From positions 1 through 64,000 of the forward strand of contig NZ_JAKZLF010000009.1 in assembly GCF_022808855.1 (NCBI RefSeq): a DNA stretch of 64,000 nucleotides, in the 5' to 3' direction. Each line of letters opens with the position of its first letter. Positions within the stretch are counted from its first letter, which is position 1. The position numbers and the translations under genes were made by a program. Below are positions 56,486-64,000 of the stretch, one piece after another. Origin of the DNA: Anaeromyxobacter soli. GTDB taxonomy: Bacteria; Myxococcota; Myxococcia; Myxococcales; Anaeromyxobacteraceae. A model generated the notes under the pieces. It was given only the letters and a program-made list of their open reading frames with translations, was not told the origin of the DNA and did not search any database.

Positions 56486-59400
56486 ATGTCCGACCGCAGC
56501 TCCGTACCGCCCCATCCGAGCGACGAGCATGAAGCCGACTGGCGCGCCCGGGAAGGCGAGCGTCTCCTCATCGTGGGCGTCGGCGCCTCTGCGGGCGGCC
56601 TCGAGGCGTTCGAGCGTTTCCTCGGCCAGCTCCCGTCGGACAGCGGGCTGGCGTACGTCCTCGTCCAGCACCTCTCTCCCGAGCACGAGAGCAGCCTCGT
56701 CGAGATCCTGTCCCGCGCCACGAAGCTCCCGGTGGAGACCGCGCGCGAAGGGCAGCGCGTCGAGCGCGACCACGTGTACGTCATTCCACCGGGGACGGGC
56801 CTCGTCGTCGAGGGCGGCGCCCTGCGCCTCGTCCCGGCGGAGCCGAAGGGCTCTCGCCTGGTGGTGAATGCGTTCCTGACCTCGCTCGCGGAGGACCAGC
56901 GCGAGAACGCCGTCGGCGTCGTGCTCTCCGGGACCGGCTCCGACGGCGCGCTCGGCATCGCCGCCGTGAGGCGTCACGGGGGCAGGACGTTCGCGCAGCT
57001 CCCCGGCGACGCGCGGTACGAGAGCATGCCTGCCGCCGCGATCGCGACGGGGATGGTGGAGCAGGTCCTCCCCGCGAGCGAGATCCCGGCGGCGCTCGGC
57101 GAGCTCGCCGCCGAGCGCCGGCGCCACCCGCCCGAGAGCGCGCGGGGCGAGGCGGAGGGGCTCCACCGGGCGCTCGAGGTGATCGGGCGGACGACGGGCC
57201 ACGACTTCAGCCGGTACAAGCGCAGCACCATCCTCCGCCGGTTCCACCGGCGCATGGGCGCGACCGGCACCGCCACCGTCCGTGACTACGCGACCCTGCT
57301 CGAGGGCGACGCCGACGAGGCCCGCCGCCTCGCCGAGGACCTGACCATCAACGTGACGAGCTTCTTCCGCGACGAGGCGCCGTTCCGGATCCTCGAGCAG
57401 ATCGTCGTCCCCGACCTCCTGAAGCGGCGCGGCGCCGACGGGATCCGCGTCTGGGTGCCGGCCTGCTCCTCCGGAGAGGAGGCCTACTCGCTCGCGATGC
57501 TGCTCTGCGAGGGCGACGGCCTCCAGCGCCCGCCGCAGCTCCAGGTCTTCGCGACGGACATCGACGCGTCTGCCCTCGCGGAGGCGCGGCGAGGCCAGTA
57601 CACGAGCGTCGTCGAGCGCCAGGTGAGCCCCGAGCGGCTGGAGCGGTTCTTCACGAGGCGCGGGGACACGTACACGGTCACGAAGCCCCTCCGCGACCTC
57701 TGCATCTTCACGGAGCACGATCTCGTCAAGGATCCGCCGTTCTCCCGGATGGACCTCGTGTCCTGCCGCAACCTGCTCATCTACCTGGAGCCCGACCTCC
57801 AGAAGCGAATCATCGGGCTCCTCCACTACGCGCTCCGGCCGGGCGGCTACCTCCTCCTCGGCAAGGCCGAGATGATCGACGCGCGCGAGCTGGAGCTGTT
57901 CGAGGTCGTGGACAAGACCGAGCGCGTGTTCCGGCGGCGCGAGGTGGATCGGCGTCCGGCGATCCTGCCTCCGGGGCGGCGGGCGCCTCCCCTCGAGCTG
58001 GCGCCGCCCAGCCGGCGAGGCGATCCCGAGGTGAAGAGCGCCGCCGATCGCTCGCGAAGGATCGTGCTCGAGGAGTACGCGCCGCCTTCGGTGGTGGTCG
58101 ATGCGCGCGGGGAGATCCGGTACTACTGGGGGACGAAGCTGTCCGACTTCCTGCCGCCCCGCGCCGGCGCACCCGCCACCAACCTGATGCACCTCGCCCG
58201 GCGCGAGCTCCGCGTCGAGCTCTCCGCCGCCCTCCACAACGCGGCGCGCCAGGGGAAGCCGGTCACGTACAAGGACGTGGTGGTCGAGGCGGAGGGCGTC
58301 CAGCGTCGCCTGAACCTCGTCGTCCGGCCGCTCCCGCCCACGGAGCAGGATCCGGACGCGCTGTTCCTCGTCGTCTTCGAGGAGCTGCAGGCCTCTCCCA
58401 TCGCGCACGGCACGCCGCTCGACGCCCCGACCCTGGAGCGCCACCGGCTGCTGCAGCGCGATCTCGAGAGCACCCAGGAGCGGCTCCAGGTCACCATCGA
58501 GGAGCTCGAGAACGCGAACGAGGCGCTCCGCACGTCCAACGAGCAGCTACAGTCCATGAACGAGGAGATGCACTCGTCCAACGAGGAGCTGCAGACCTCG
58601 CAGGAGGAGCTGCAGTCGGTGAACGAGGAGCTCAACACGCTCAACACCGAGCTCAGCAAGAAGGTGGACGAGCTCGAGCTGCTCTACGGCGACCTCCAGA
58701 ACCTGTTCCAGAGCACGCAGATCGCGACCATCTTCCTCGATCGCGAGTCCCGGATCGCGCGCTTCACGCCGGCGGCGACGGCGATCTTCCGGCTCGCCGA
58801 CGGCGACGTGGGGAGGCCGCTCTCGGACTTCGCCGCGCTGTTCGACGCGCAGGACGTGCCCCAGGAGGTGAAGCGAGTCCTCGCGACGCTCCAGCCCGTC
58901 GAGCGCACGGTGGGCCTCGCGCAGGGAGGGCGCTGGTTCCTCATGCGCATGAACCCGTACCGCACGCCGTCCAACGTCGTCGCGGGCGTCGTGGTCTCCT
59001 TCATCGACGTCACGAGGCTGAAGGAGGCGGAGGCGGCCCTGCGGCAGGCCGTGGGGGAGCGGGAGCGCGCCGAGGCGGCCCTGCGGGACGCGGACCGGCG
59101 GAAGGACGAGTTCCTCGCCGTCCTGTCCCACGAGCTGCGAAACCCGCTCGCGCCCATCCGGAGCAGCCTCCACGTCCTCGAGCGCGCGCCCGCGGACGCG
59201 GACGCGGCGGCGCGAGCGCACCAGATCATCGCCCGCCAGGTGGGGCACCTCGCTCGCCTCGTCGACGACCTGCTCGACGTGACGCGCATCGCGAACGGGA
59301 AGCTCCAGGTCGAGCGTCGGCCCGTGGACCTCCGGTCCCTCTCGCAGCGCACCGCCGACGACCACCGGAGCCTCTTCACGACGCGCGAGGTCGCGCTGGA

Positions 59401-60220
59401 GGTCGCGCTCCCGGACGAGCCCCTGTGGGTCGAAGGCGACGCGACGCGCCTCGCGCAGGTGATCGGGAACCTGCTCCAGAACTCGGCCAAGTTCACCTCC
59501 GGAGGCGACTCGGTCCGCCTGTCACTCGACGCGGTCGAGGGGTTCGCGGTGCTGCGCGTGCGGGACAACGGCATCGGCATCGAGCCTGCGATGGTCCCGC
59601 GCCTCTTCCACCCGTTCGCGCAGGCCGACGCGACCCTCAATCGCAGCCTCGGCGGGCTCGGGCTCGGTCTCGCGCTCGTGAAGGGCCTCGTCGAGACGCA
59701 CGGCGGCACGGTCGAGGCGAGGAGCGGCGGCAAGGGCGCAGGCACCGAGTTCATCGTGCGGTTGCCGCTCTCGGTGGCGCCCGCGGGGATCGAGGTCGCG
59801 CCGGCGTCACCTCCGCGCCCCCGCCGTGTGCTCGTCATCGAGGACAACCTCGACGCCGCCGAGAGCCTGCAGCTCGCGCTCGAGATGGAGGGCCACGAGG
59901 TCTTCCTGGCGCACGACGGTCCGAAGGGGATCGAGCGAGCCCGGGAGCTCATGCCAGAGGTGGTGGTCTGCGACGTCGGGCTCCCGCGCATGGACGGCTA
60001 CGCGGTGGCGAAGGCGATGCGGAGCGAACCCGGCCTGCGGGACACGTTCCTCATCGCGCTCACGGGATACGCCCGTCCGGAGGATCAGCGGCGCGCCGCG
60101 GAGGCGGGGTTCGACGCGCACCTGACCAAGCCGGCGACGGTCGAGGAGCTCCAGGAGGCGATGGACCGTGCGCCGCGCCGGACGCCGCCGCGCGGCGGCG
60201 GTCCAGTCGCGGCCCGGTGA
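56486..60220 (+). CDS. CheB-CheR-PAS hybrid histidine kinase with receiver domain
   Basis: 1244 residues, cytosolic. A CheB methylesterase domain (about 27-200; VGVGASAGGLEAF, VQHLSPEH, GTGSDGALG) is followed by a CheR methyltransferase domain (about 210-475; RVWVPACSSGEEAYSLAM, SCRNLLIYL). Then come a PAS-like region, a long coiled coil (about 650-740, Glu/Asn/Ser-rich repeats such as LQSMNEEMHSSNEELQ), a PAS domain, HisKA with His882 in LSHELRNPLAP, HATPase (GGLGLGLALVKGLVE) and a receiver domain with Asp1163 in VCDVGLPRMDG. This multi-domain order is known in myxobacteria and proteobacteria; targets are unknown. An ECF sigma factor gene begins 102 nt after it. Confidence 0.93.
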   Translation: MSDRSSVPPHPSDEHEADWRAREGERLLIVGVGASAGGLEAFERFLGQLPSDSGLAYVLVQHLSPEHESSLVEILSRATKLPVETAREGQRVERDHVYVIPPGTGLVVEGGALRLVPAEPKGSRLVVNAFLTSLAEDQRENAVGVVLSGTGSDGALGIAAVRRHGGRTFAQLPGDARYESMPAAAIATGMVEQVLPASEIPAALGELAAERRRHPPESARGEAEGLHRALEVIGRTTGHDFSRYKRSTILRRFHRRMGATGTATVRDYATLLEGDADEARRLAEDLTINVTSFFRDEAPFRILEQIVVPDLLKRRGADGIRVWVPACSSGEEAYSLAMLLCEGDGLQRPPQLQVFATDIDASALAEARRGQYTSVVERQVSPERLERFFTRRGDTYTVTKPLRDLCIFTEHDLVKDPPFSRMDLVSCRNLLIYLEPDLQKRIIGLLHYALRPGGYLLLGKAEMIDARELELFEVVDKTERVFRRREVDRRPAILPPGRRAPPLELAPPSRRGDPEVKSAADRSRRIVLEEYAPPSVVVDARGEIRYYWGTKLSDFLPPRAGAPATNLMHLARRELRVELSAALHNAARQGKPVTYKDVVVEAEGVQRRLNLVVRPLPPTEQDPDALFLVVFEELQASPIAHGTPLDAPTLERHRLLQRDLESTQERLQVTIEELENANEALRTSNEQLQSMNEEMHSSNEELQTSQEELQSVNEELNTLNTELSKKVDELELLYGDLQNLFQSTQIATIFLDRESRIARFTPAATAIFRLADGDVGRPLSDFAALFDAQDVPQEVKRVLATLQPVERTVGLAQGGRWFLMRMNPYRTPSNVVAGVVVSFIDVTRLKEAEAALRQAVGERERAEAALRDADRRKDEFLAVLSHELRNPLAPIRSSLHVLERAPADADAAARAHQIIARQVGHLARLVDDLLDVTRIANGKLQVERRPVDLRSLSQRTADDHRSLFTTREVALEVALPDEPLWVEGDATRLAQVIGNLLQNSAKFTSGGDSVRLSLDAVEGFAVLRVRDNGIGIEPAMVPRLFHPFAQADATLNRSLGGLGLGLALVKGLVETHGGTVEARSGGKGAGTEFIVRLPLSVAPAGIEVAPASPPRPRRVLVIEDNLDAAESLQLALEMEGHEVFLAHDGPKGIERARELMPEVVVCDVGLPRMDGYAVAKAMRSEPGLRDTFLIALTGYARPEDQRRAAEAGFDAHLTKPATVEELQEAMDRAPRRTPPRGGGPVAAR

Positions 60221-60322
60221 CAACCGGGGGGTGCTCTGACGGGGCGTGCTTCCAACCCGGGCGGCTACCCGTGTAACCCGCGCGCCGCCGGCGCATCGTA
60301 TGGAGAGCAAGGAGGCAGGTCC

Positions 60323-61039
60323 ATGGCTCTCAGCGCTGACGCACGACCGAAGGCCTTCGAGGCGAGCGGCGCCTCGGATGCGGACGTGGTCCACCGTGTC
60401 CTCGCCGGTGACACCGCGTCGTTCGAGCTCCTGATGCGCCGTCACAACCAGCGCGTGTACCGCACGATCCGCGCGGTGCTGCGCCGCGACTCGGCCGAGG
60501 TCGAGGACGCGATGCAGCTCACCTACCTGCAGGCGTTCCGTGCGCTCGCCACGTTCGAGGGCGCCTCGTCGTTCGGCACGTGGCTCACCCGGATCGCGCT
60601 GAACGTCGCGTACGGCCTCGCGAGACGGCAGCGCATCGCTGCCGTCGAGCTCTCGGCGGAGGTGGACGAGATGACCCGGGGCGCGCGCGACGAGGGGCCG
60701 GAGGACGGAGCCACGCGGAGGGAGAGCGCCGAGCTGCTGGAGCGAGCCGTCGCCCGGCTGGGAGACGATCACCGCGTCGTGTTCATGCTGCGGGAGGTCG
60801 AGCAGCTCTCCACCGCGGAGACCGCCGAGGCGCTCGACCTGTCGGAGGAGAACGTGAAGGTGCGGCTGCATCGCGCCCGGCTCGCCCTGCGCGAGATGCT
60901 CGCCGAGGAGGTCGGTCAGTCGGCCCCGCAGGCGTTCACGTTCCTCGCCCCGCGCTGTGACCGCGTGGTGAACGCGGTGCTCTCCGCCATCGGCGACTCT
61001 TTCGGGACGGGTCCGTCCGGAAGCCCGGGCCGCGAGTGA
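60323..61039 (+). CDS. ECF-type RNA polymerase sigma factor
   Basis: 238 residues. Region 2 is seen in FELLMRRHNQRVYRTIRAVLRRDSAEVEDAMQ and region 4 in HTH LSTAETAEALDLSEENVKVRLHRARLALREML. A C-terminal extension ends in FLAPRCDRVVNAVLSAIG, a conserved ending in one ECF group, with Cys that may sense redox or bind an anti-sigma. GCAAGGAGGCAGG precedes the ATG. It is 102 nt after the hybrid kinase gene. No anti-sigma gene is adjacent, so control may be through the kinase; this is inferred. Confidence 0.9.
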   Translation: MALSADARPKAFEASGASDADVVHRVLAGDTASFELLMRRHNQRVYRTIRAVLRRDSAEVEDAMQLTYLQAFRALATFEGASSFGTWLTRIALNVAYGLARRQRIAAVELSAEVDEMTRGARDEGPEDGATRRESAELLERAVARLGDDHRVVFMLREVEQLSTAETAEALDLSEENVKVRLHRARLALREMLAEEVGQSAPQAFTFLAPRCDRVVNAVLSAIGDSFGTGPSGSPGRE

Positions 61040-61170
61040 GCCGAGGCTGCTGCTTTCGGGCTCCGGCGCGCGGCTGACAGCCGAGCACCGCGCGCGACCC
61101 CATCGAGGCACCCTGCCGCGCCCCACGCGCGATGACGACGCCGTGACCGGGGGCGGCGCAGGATCGCGGC

Positions 61171-62733
61171 ATGCGCGCACTCCTCGTGCAGGCCCGCTCG
61201 CCGCGCAGCTACTGGAGCTTCGAGCGAAGCCTCCCCTTCATCCGCAAGGCGGCGACGATGCCGCCGCTCGGGCTCGCCACGCTCGCGGCGCACCTGCCGC
61301 AGCACTGGGAGCTCCGCCTGCGCGACCTCGAGGTCGCCCCGCTCGACGACGCCGACCTGCGCTGGGCGGACGCCGTCCTCGTCTCCGGGATGCTCGTGCA
61401 GGCGGAGTCGATGCGCGCGGTGCTCCTCCGGGCTCGCGCCCTCGGCCGGCGCACGGTCGCCGGCGGCGCGGGACCGAGCCTCGTGCCCGAGCGCTTCCCG
61501 GAGGCCGATCACGTCTTTCGCGGCGAGGCCGAGGGGCGCCTGGAGCTCCTCGTGCGCGTCCTCGAAGGACGGGAGACAAAGGCGCCCCGACTCCTCTCGC
61601 CCGAGGGCGACGACCGGCCCGACCTCGCGCTCGCGCGCGTGCCCCGCTTCGACCTCCTCGACCTCCCACGCTACGCCAATCACGCCCTGCAGTACTCGCG
61701 CGGGTGTCCGTTTCGCTGCGAGTTCTGCGACATCATCGAGCTGTTCGGGCGCGTGCCGCGGGTGAAGTCGCCGGAGCAGGTCGTGGCGGAGCTCGACGCG
61801 CTGCACGCGCGCGGGGCGCGCGGGGCGCTCTTCTTCGTGGACGACAACTTCGTCGGCAACCGGCGCGAGGTGGCCCGCCTGCTCCCGGTGCTCCGCGCCT
61901 GGCAGGAGCGGCACGGGTTCCCGTTCCAGCTCTGCACGGAGGCGAGCCTCGACCTCGCGAGCGCGCCGGAGCTCGTGGCCGAGATGGTCGCGGCGGGCTT
62001 CCAGGAGGTGTTCCTCGGGATCGAGACGCCCTCCGCCGCGGCGCTCGCGGAGACCGGCAAGAGCCAGAACCTCCGCATGCCCCCGGGCCGCGCCGTCGAG
62101 ACGCTCACGCGCGCAGGGCTCGAGGTGTTCTCCGGCTTCATCGTGGGCTTCGACAGCGAGGGGCCGGACATCTTCGATCGACAGCTCGAGCTCATCTCCG
62201 GGCTCCCGGTCCCCCGGGCGATGGTCGGGCTGCTCGTCGCGATGCCGGGCACGCGCCTCTGGCGGCGCCTCGAGCAGGAGGGCCGGCTGCGCGGCGACGG
62301 GAGCGGCGACGCCTTCGAGCGGCCGAACTTCGTGCCTGCCCAGGACGAGCGGGTCCTGCTCGCGGGATACCGCCGCCTCGTGGCGGCGCTCTACGCGCCC
62401 GAGCGCTACTACGCGCGGTGCACCCTCGCCATCGACCAGCTGCCGCTCCGCCCCCGCGCCGCCTCGGACGCCGGCGCCGCCGAGGGCTCGCTCGCTGCGG
62501 TCGCACGGATCGCGTGGGGCATCGGCGTCGTGAGCCCGCGGCGCCTCCACTTCTGGCGCCTCGTCGGACACGCGCTGCGCCGGGGCGCCGGCGCCCTCCC
62601 GCGGGCGCTGGCGCTCGCGGTGATCGGCGAGAGCCTCATCCCGTACACCCACGACGTGGTCCTGCCGCGCCTCGACCGGTCGCTCGCCGAGCTCGCGGCG
62701 AGCGACGCGCAGCGCCCCTCCGCATCTGCTTAG
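61171..62733 (+). CDS. B12-binding radical SAM protein with DUF4070
   Basis: 520 residues. The N-terminal ~130 residues look like a cobalamin-binding Rossmann domain (LPLIR-type start with PLGLATLAAHL, AGGAGPSLVPERFPEADHVFRGE). The radical SAM motif is CPFRCEFC (about residue 180), followed by FFVDDNFVGNRREV and GIETPSAAAL. The C-terminal ~150 residues match DUF4070. Such enzymes methylate unreactive carbons, for example in hopanoid or bacteriochlorophyll biosynthesis. The product is not known. A desaturase gene lies convergent to it, so a lipid substrate is plausible. Confidence 0.88.
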   Translation: MRALLVQARSPRSYWSFERSLPFIRKAATMPPLGLATLAAHLPQHWELRLRDLEVAPLDDADLRWADAVLVSGMLVQAESMRAVLLRARALGRRTVAGGAGPSLVPERFPEADHVFRGEAEGRLELLVRVLEGRETKAPRLLSPEGDDRPDLALARVPRFDLLDLPRYANHALQYSRGCPFRCEFCDIIELFGRVPRVKSPEQVVAELDALHARGARGALFFVDDNFVGNRREVARLLPVLRAWQERHGFPFQLCTEASLDLASAPELVAEMVAAGFQEVFLGIETPSAAALAETGKSQNLRMPPGRAVETLTRAGLEVFSGFIVGFDSEGPDIFDRQLELISGLPVPRAMVGLLVAMPGTRLWRRLEQEGRLRGDGSGDAFERPNFVPAQDERVLLAGYRRLVAALYAPERYYARCTLAIDQLPLRPRAASDAGAAEGSLAAVARIAWGIGVVSPRRLHFWRLVGHALRRGAGALPRALALAVIGESLIPYTHDVVLPRLDRSLAELAASDAQRPSASA

Positions 62734-62758
62734 GGACTCCGGTCGCCCTCTCCTCGCC

Positions 62759-63895
62759 TCACGACGAGGAGGGCGCGGCGAGGACGGCCACGCGCGGACC
62801 CGAGGCCGCCTCGGCGCCGCGCCGGCCGAGCGCGCGCAGGTACCGGTAGTGAGCCGCGATCGCGGCGCGGAGCGTCGGGTGCGTGTGGTGCGGCACGCCG
62901 TGCGCGCGGCACGCCGCCTCCACGCTCGCGGCGAGCGCCGGGTAGTGCACGTGGCACACGTCCGGGAGGAGGTGATGCTCGATCTGGAAGTTGAGCCCGC
63001 CGACGTACCAGCCCAGGAGCCGGTTCGAGGGCGCGAAGTCCACCGTGGCGCGCACCTGGTGCTCCGCCCAGCCGGTCGGCATCCGCTGATCTCCGGCCCG
63101 GGCGGCGTGGAACTCCGCCTCCGGCACCGCGTGCGCGAGCTGGAACACCGTCGCCAGCACCACGCCCAGCGTGAGCGCGCCGAGCAGGAAGAGGGGCGCG
63201 ACCCAGCCGCTGCGGAACACGAGCACCGGGACGACCACCGCCCAGGCGAGGAACACCGCCTTGCCGGCGAGGAACGCGGCGAGCTCGCCGCCCCGCGGGC
63301 GCGGGAACGGGAGCTGCCCGATGCGGCCACGCGCGAGGTCACGCACGTCGTCCACGAACCACCACTTCACGGCCAGCACGCCGTAGAGCAGCCAGCCATA
63401 GACGTGCTGGTAGCGGTGGAACGGGCGGAGCCGCTGCGACGGCGCGAGCCGGAGGAACGGCTCGGCGTCGATGTCCGCGTCCATCCCGTCCACGTTCGCG
63501 TAGGTGTGGTGGTGCACGTTGTGCTTGAAGCGCCAGAGGTACGAGCTCGCCCCGACGAAATCGAGCGCCAGGCCCCACGCACGGTTCACGCGCGCGGAGC
63601 GCGCGTAGGCGCCGTGGTTGGCGTCGTGCATGACCGAGAAGCCGATCCCCGCCGTCGCGAGCGCCAGAGACAAAGTCAGCGCCACCGCCAGCACGGGAGA
63701 GGTGCCGCCGAGGAGGAGGAGCAGCGCGTAGGAGGCCGCGAACCAGCCCAGGATTGCGCCCGTCTTCGCGTGCATCGCGCCGCCGCCCCAGCGTGCCCGG
63801 CCGGTGCCCTCGAGGTACGCGCCGGCGCGGCGCTTCACCTCGGCGTGAAAGCCGTCGTCGCGTGGGAACCGGACCCGGGGAGGCGTGGAGCTCAT
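62759..63895 (-). CDS. membrane fatty-acid desaturase (front-end type)
   Basis: 378 residues with four transmembrane helices and three His boxes: HDANHGAY, HNVHHHTY and QIEHHLLP. The Gln in the third box is typical of front-end desaturases (linoleoyl-CoA type). No cytochrome b5 domain is fused, so it uses a separate electron donor, perhaps one of the ferredoxins in this window. Length fits the family. It is convergent with the radical SAM gene. Confidence 0.92.
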   Translation of the reverse strand: MSSTPPRVRFPRDDGFHAEVKRRAGAYLEGTGRARWGGGAMHAKTGAILGWFAASYALLLLLGGTSPVLAVALTLSLALATAGIGFSVMHDANHGAYARSARVNRAWGLALDFVGASSYLWRFKHNVHHHTYANVDGMDADIDAEPFLRLAPSQRLRPFHRYQHVYGWLLYGVLAVKWWFVDDVRDLARGRIGQLPFPRPRGGELAAFLAGKAVFLAWAVVVPVLVFRSGWVAPLFLLGALTLGVVLATVFQLAHAVPEAEFHAARAGDQRMPTGWAEHQVRATVDFAPSNRLLGWYVGGLNFQIEHHLLPDVCHVHYPALAASVEAACRAHGVPHHTHPTLRAAIAAHYRYLRALGRRGAEAASGPRVAVLAAPSSS

Positions 63896-63960
63896 GCCCG
63901 GGATCTAGGCACCCCGAATCACGAAGATGTCACCGCGGCGCCCGCCTCCGGAACGAGAAA

Positions 63961-63984
63961 AGCCCGGCCTCGAAAGGCCGGGCT
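63961..63984 (-). terminator. intrinsic terminator for a gene beyond the right edge
   Basis: A 10-bp perfect stem, 63961-63970 with 63975-63984, loop of 4 nt. On the minus strand TTTTCTCG follows, so it probably ends transcription of a minus-strand gene that starts outside the window. Confidence 0.65.
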
Positions 63985-64000
63985 CTCATTGCCTGAAGGG

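Overview
The window is very GC-rich DNA (about 70-75 % by eye) with dense, mostly compact operons. Gene content points to a member of the Myxococcota, most like Anaeromyxobacter. This is an inference from several traits: two Ser/Thr protein kinases (one fused to a PilZ-like domain), an NtrY/NtrX-type two-component pair, BamA/TamA/TamB outer-membrane assembly proteins, a CheB-CheR-PAS hybrid histidine kinase, and a 6S RNA next to a 5-formyltetrahydrofolate cyclo-ligase gene. No species can be named from the sequence alone.

Left part (1-23 kb). lysS is followed on the minus strand by a GH57 alpha-glucan branching enzyme translationally coupled to a DUF4912 protein. A plus-strand run encodes a kinase-PilZ protein, a small BamA-like barrel, an exported protein and an NtrY-like sensor kinase; the last three overlap by 4 nt each. 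An SDR oxidoreductase, rpoH, a GT4 glycosyltransferase, glgX, an NtrX/NtrC-like sigma-54 activator, glnE, a patatin phospholipase and ilvE follow. Alpha-glucan genes (GH57, GT4, glgX) are interleaved with nitrogen-regulation genes (ntrY-like, ntrX-like, glnE).

Middle part (23-38 kb). A Fic-fold protein without the catalytic His is followed by endonuclease IV, a DHH phosphoesterase and a cysteine desulfurase. Next come a second kinase, a 6S RNA candidate, 5-FCL, a YmdB-type phosphoesterase, tyrS, rlmE with a repetitive tail, two tandem ferredoxins, a ThDP enzyme, an isochorismatase-like hydrolase, an orphan HATPase protein and a flavin reductase.

Accessory region (38.2-45.7 kb). It begins right after a tRNA-Pro gene and its terminator. 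The DNA is visibly less GC-extreme and full of gene wreckage: cysE, AbiEi, IS66 and DHFR-like fragments. Among these lie a DGC zinc-binding protein, three small membrane proteins and an OsmC-family gene. That gene has an in-frame TGA exactly where the family has its second redox Cys, followed by a hairpin that fits a bacterial SECIS element. A DUF4395-thioredoxin pair, an unrecognised protein with a duplicated four-cysteine motif and a Crp/Fnr regulator follow. FNR-type palindromes lie upstream of the first two, suggesting a small redox regulon.

Right part (45.9-64 kb). A TamA/TamB pair (tamB carries a one-base frameshift), an M20 amidohydrolase, acyl-CoA thioesterase II, a GFA-type protein, an AtpZ/AtpI-like protein, the 1244-residue CheB-CheR hybrid kinase, an ECF sigma factor, a B12-type radical SAM protein and a fatty-acid desaturase.

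Across the window several genes have a -10 box only 6-10 nt before the start codon, which suggests leaderless or very short-leader mRNAs.
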